In this document: piece after piece, positions 5,228 to 6,327 of the stretch
Position numbering within the stretch: position 1 is the first letter of the stretch
Layout of the letters: each line of letters starts with the position of its first letter
Assembly (NCBI GenBank): GCA_013153105.1
Contig: JAADFC010000113.1
Span: forward strand, 1 to 6,327
Direction of reading: 5' to 3'
DNA length: 6,327 nucleotides
Source of the DNA: Thermoproteota archaeon
Lineage (GTDB): Archaea > Thermoproteota > Thermoprotei_A > Sulfolobales > Pyrodictiaceae
Translations under genes and position numbers: made by a program
Notes under the pieces: model-generated
Database searches by the model: none
What the model saw: the letters and a program-made list of their open reading frames with translations, nothing else
Told to the model about the DNA's origin: nothing

Positions 5228-5905
5228 ATGGCGGCTATGACTAGGCTCCTCATAGTCTCGGATATCCACGGTGCCCTGGGCAAGGCTAAGAGGCTAGAGG
5301 ACGTGTCGCGCGACGTGACGGTGGTCGCCGGCGATATAGCCGAGTGTGGCTCGGTCGAGGAGGCGGTGGAGATACTGGAGACGCTCGCCTCCCAGGGAGG
5401 CGAACTCGTGTGGGTGCCTGGCAACTGCGACAGCCCCAAGCTCCTGGAAGCCGAGGCTCCCGGCGTGAACGTCCACGGTAGGGCAGCAAGCGTGGAGGGC
5501 CTCGTATTCGCGGGCGCGGGAGGCTCCATCTACACGCCGTTCAACACGCCATTCGAGTATGACGACGCTACCCTGGAGAAACTGGTGTCGCAAGCCCTCT
5601 CCCAGGCCCCGGAGGGCTCGCCTGTGGTCCTGGTTGTACACACGCCGCCCCACAGCAGCGGGCTGGACCGCGTCGCCGGGGGCGAGTACGTGGGCAGCCG
5701 CGCGCTGCGCAGGATACTCGCCGCGGAGGCAGGCCGCCTGCTGCTCCTGGCAACCGGCCACATACACGAGTCGTGGGGAGTAGCGTCTGTGGAGGGTGTG
5801 GCCGCGGTCAACCCCGGACCGCTCAACGCCGGGCGCTACGCTCTAGCCGAGTACGACCCGGAGGCTGGCGTCCTCCGGGTGAGGCTGGCGAAGCTCTCAG
5901 GGTAG
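5228..5905 (+). CDS. Calcineurin-like metallophosphoesterase, archaeal Icc-related family
   Basis: A 225-residue cytoplasmic metal-dependent phosphoesterase; the substrate is unknown. All five metallophosphoesterase motifs are visible: SDIHGALGKAKRLE (D12, H14), VVAGDIAE (D36), VWVPGNCDSP (N66, with CD where many relatives have HE or HD), VLVVHTPPHSSGLD (H138) and ATGHIHES (H178, H180), followed by NPGPL. The metal-binding set is complete, so the enzyme should be active on a phosphate ester. The GNCDSP signature is typical of archaeal Icc-related predicted phosphoesterases (COG2129-like, from memory) rather than of Mre11 or the YfcE group. The ATG at 5228 is favoured by GGAGG 9 nt upstream; an ATG at 5237 is possible but poorly spaced. 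It is divergent from the minus-strand gene and followed by a 192-bp hairpin-rich spacer, so it is probably transcribed alone. Confidence 0.92.
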   Translation: MAAMTRLLIVSDIHGALGKAKRLEDVSRDVTVVAGDIAECGSVEEAVEILETLASQGGELVWVPGNCDSPKLLEAEAPGVNVHGRAASVEGLVFAGAGGSIYTPFNTPFEYDDATLEKLVSQALSQAPEGSPVVLVVHTPPHSSGLDRVAGGEYVGSRALRRILAAEAGRLLLLATGHIHESWGVASVEGVAAVNPGPLNAGRYALAEYDPEAGVLRVRLAKLSG

Positions 5906-6047
5906 ACGCCATCCCCCTTCGGGGGCCTCGGCAATCCCAGCCTCTCCACACGCGGCTGCCCGCCGGAGAACCTCTCCGGCGCCGGCGCTTCGGCGAAGAG
6001 CGCTGTCGTCAGCGGCCCCCGTAGCCGGGGCCTAGGGGCGGAGAACG
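5906..6047 (+). other. Hairpin-rich non-coding spacer (possible terminator or small RNA)
   Basis: No convincing coding frame. Hairpins in order are: CCCC/GGGG closing a C(TTCG)G loop at 5914-5925; a perfect 8-bp stem CGCCGGAG/CTCCGGCG with loop AACCT at 5961-5981; CTTC/GAAG with loop GGC near 5988-5998; and GGCCCC/GGGGCC with a 7-nt loop at 6014-6032. The first, 8 nt after the metallophosphoesterase stop, could help end transcription, but no T-tract follows as archaeal terminators usually have. I do not recognise tRNA, SRP RNA, RNase P or C/D-box motifs. Confidence 0.35.
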
Positions 6048-6055
6048 GTTATAGA
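6048..6055 (+). promoter_or_regulatory. TATA box of the zinc-site protein gene
   Basis: GTTATAGA, preceded by GAACG, is the AT-rich exception in this spacer. Initiation about 25 nt downstream, near 6077-6082, would leave a leader of about 16-20 nt containing GGGGTG (6083-6088) ahead of the GTG at 6098. Confidence 0.5.
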
Positions 6056-6097
6056 CGCGGCGCCTCCGGCGGCGGGCTTCGCGGGGTGTGATGCGGC

Positions 6098-6327
6098 GTG
6101 TCCACGGCGGGCCTGAAGGGGATAAACGCCTCCGGCCACTTCGGCTGGGTCATGGTCAAGTGTAGGATATGCGCCACCAAGCTCAACACGACCATGGACA
6201 TAGTCTACGTCTGCCCCCACTGTAAGGACCGCTATGAAGCCTACTTCTGCGCGGCGGACGCCAAGAGGCTCCACTACCGCTGCCCCTTCTGCGGCCGCCG
6301 CCTCGAGCTGCTGACACCCTGGATAGC
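6098..6327 (+). CDS. Small zinc-binding (zinc-ribbon-like) protein, 3' end missing
   Basis: The first 76 codons of a protein that runs off the right edge. Function not recognised. From the GTG at 6098 there are two four-ligand clusters: C22-R-I-C25 with C39-P-H-C42 (a typical zinc-ribbon knuckle pair), and C51, H59 and C62-P-F-C65 as a probable second site. Between them is a strand-like segment (TTMDIVYV). The double knuckle suggests two small zinc domains, as in many archaeal nucleic-acid-binding or subunit proteins; the role is inference. The GTG is the first start after an in-frame stop at 6089-6091, and GGGGTG at 6083-6088 lies 9 nt upstream. An ATG at 6152 (M19) is an alternative with no Shine-Dalgarno. 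A TATA box lies at 6048-6055. The C-terminal extent is unknown, so this could also be the N-terminal zinc module of a larger protein. Confidence 0.75.
   Translation, partial: MSTAGLKGINASGHFGWVMVKCRICATKLNTTMDIVYVCPHCKDRYEAYFCAADAKRLHYRCPFCGRRLELLTPWI

Noticed and set aside
5906..6097. tRNA, SRP RNA, RNase P RNA or C/D-box guide RNA in the hairpin-rich spacer
   Set aside because: No T-loop GTTCRA motif, no C/D box pair and no recognisable SRP or RNase P core.
1..6327. CRISPR array, insertion sequence or integrated element
   Set aside because: No regularly spaced repeats, transposase, integrase or terminal inverted repeats; base composition and codon style look uniform throughout.

Overview
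The window looks like chromosomal DNA from a hyperthermophilic crenarchaeote, most likely of the Desulfurococcales/Pyrodictiaceae type. It carries archaeal/eukaryal-type ribosomal proteins (uS15 with its N-terminal extension, eS1/S3Ae), a KEOPS Pcc1 subunit and a RecJ/Cdc45-like protein. Codon use is GC-rich and dominated by ATA (Ile), AGG (Arg) and GAG (Glu). Starts are a mix of ATG, GTG and TTG, and TATA-like boxes precede several genes. The taxon is an inference; no 16S or other marker is present.

Layout. 1-408: 3' part of an RdgB/HAM1-type XTP/dITP pyrophosphatase, cut by the left edge. 409-536: promoter and GC-rich leader. 537-1016: ribosomal protein uS15. 1101-2381: a DHH-superfamily RecJ/Cdc45-like protein whose catalytic motifs look degenerate. 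2353-2649: Pcc1 of the KEOPS complex, overlapping the previous gene by 29 nt. 2691-3338: ribosomal protein eS1 (S3Ae), with a strong TATA box lying on the pcc1 stop codon. 3371-4504: a THUMP plus SPOUT predicted RNA methyltransferase. These genes all run on the + strand and form a compact information-processing cluster: nucleotide-pool cleaning, ribosome, replication helicase, tRNA t6A modification, ribosome, RNA methylation.

4479-5027 (minus strand): an unrecognised 182-residue protein with a perfect Shine-Dalgarno sequence and an Arg/Pro-rich tail. Its end overlaps the THUMP-SPOUT gene tail to tail. 5028-5227: a 200-bp divergent promoter region. 5228-5905 (+): a calcineurin-like metallophosphoesterase of the archaeal Icc-related family. 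5906-6097: a 192-bp non-coding stretch with several strong hairpins and then a TATA box. 6098-6327 (+): the start of a small protein with two four-ligand zinc-binding clusters, cut by the right edge.

I see no mobile element, CRISPR array, tRNA, rRNA or phage signature. The points most worth a second look are the degenerate RecJ/Cdc45 protein sitting between ribosomal genes, the unknown minus-strand gene, the hairpin-rich spacer at 5906-6097, the structured uS15 leader and the truncated double zinc-site protein.
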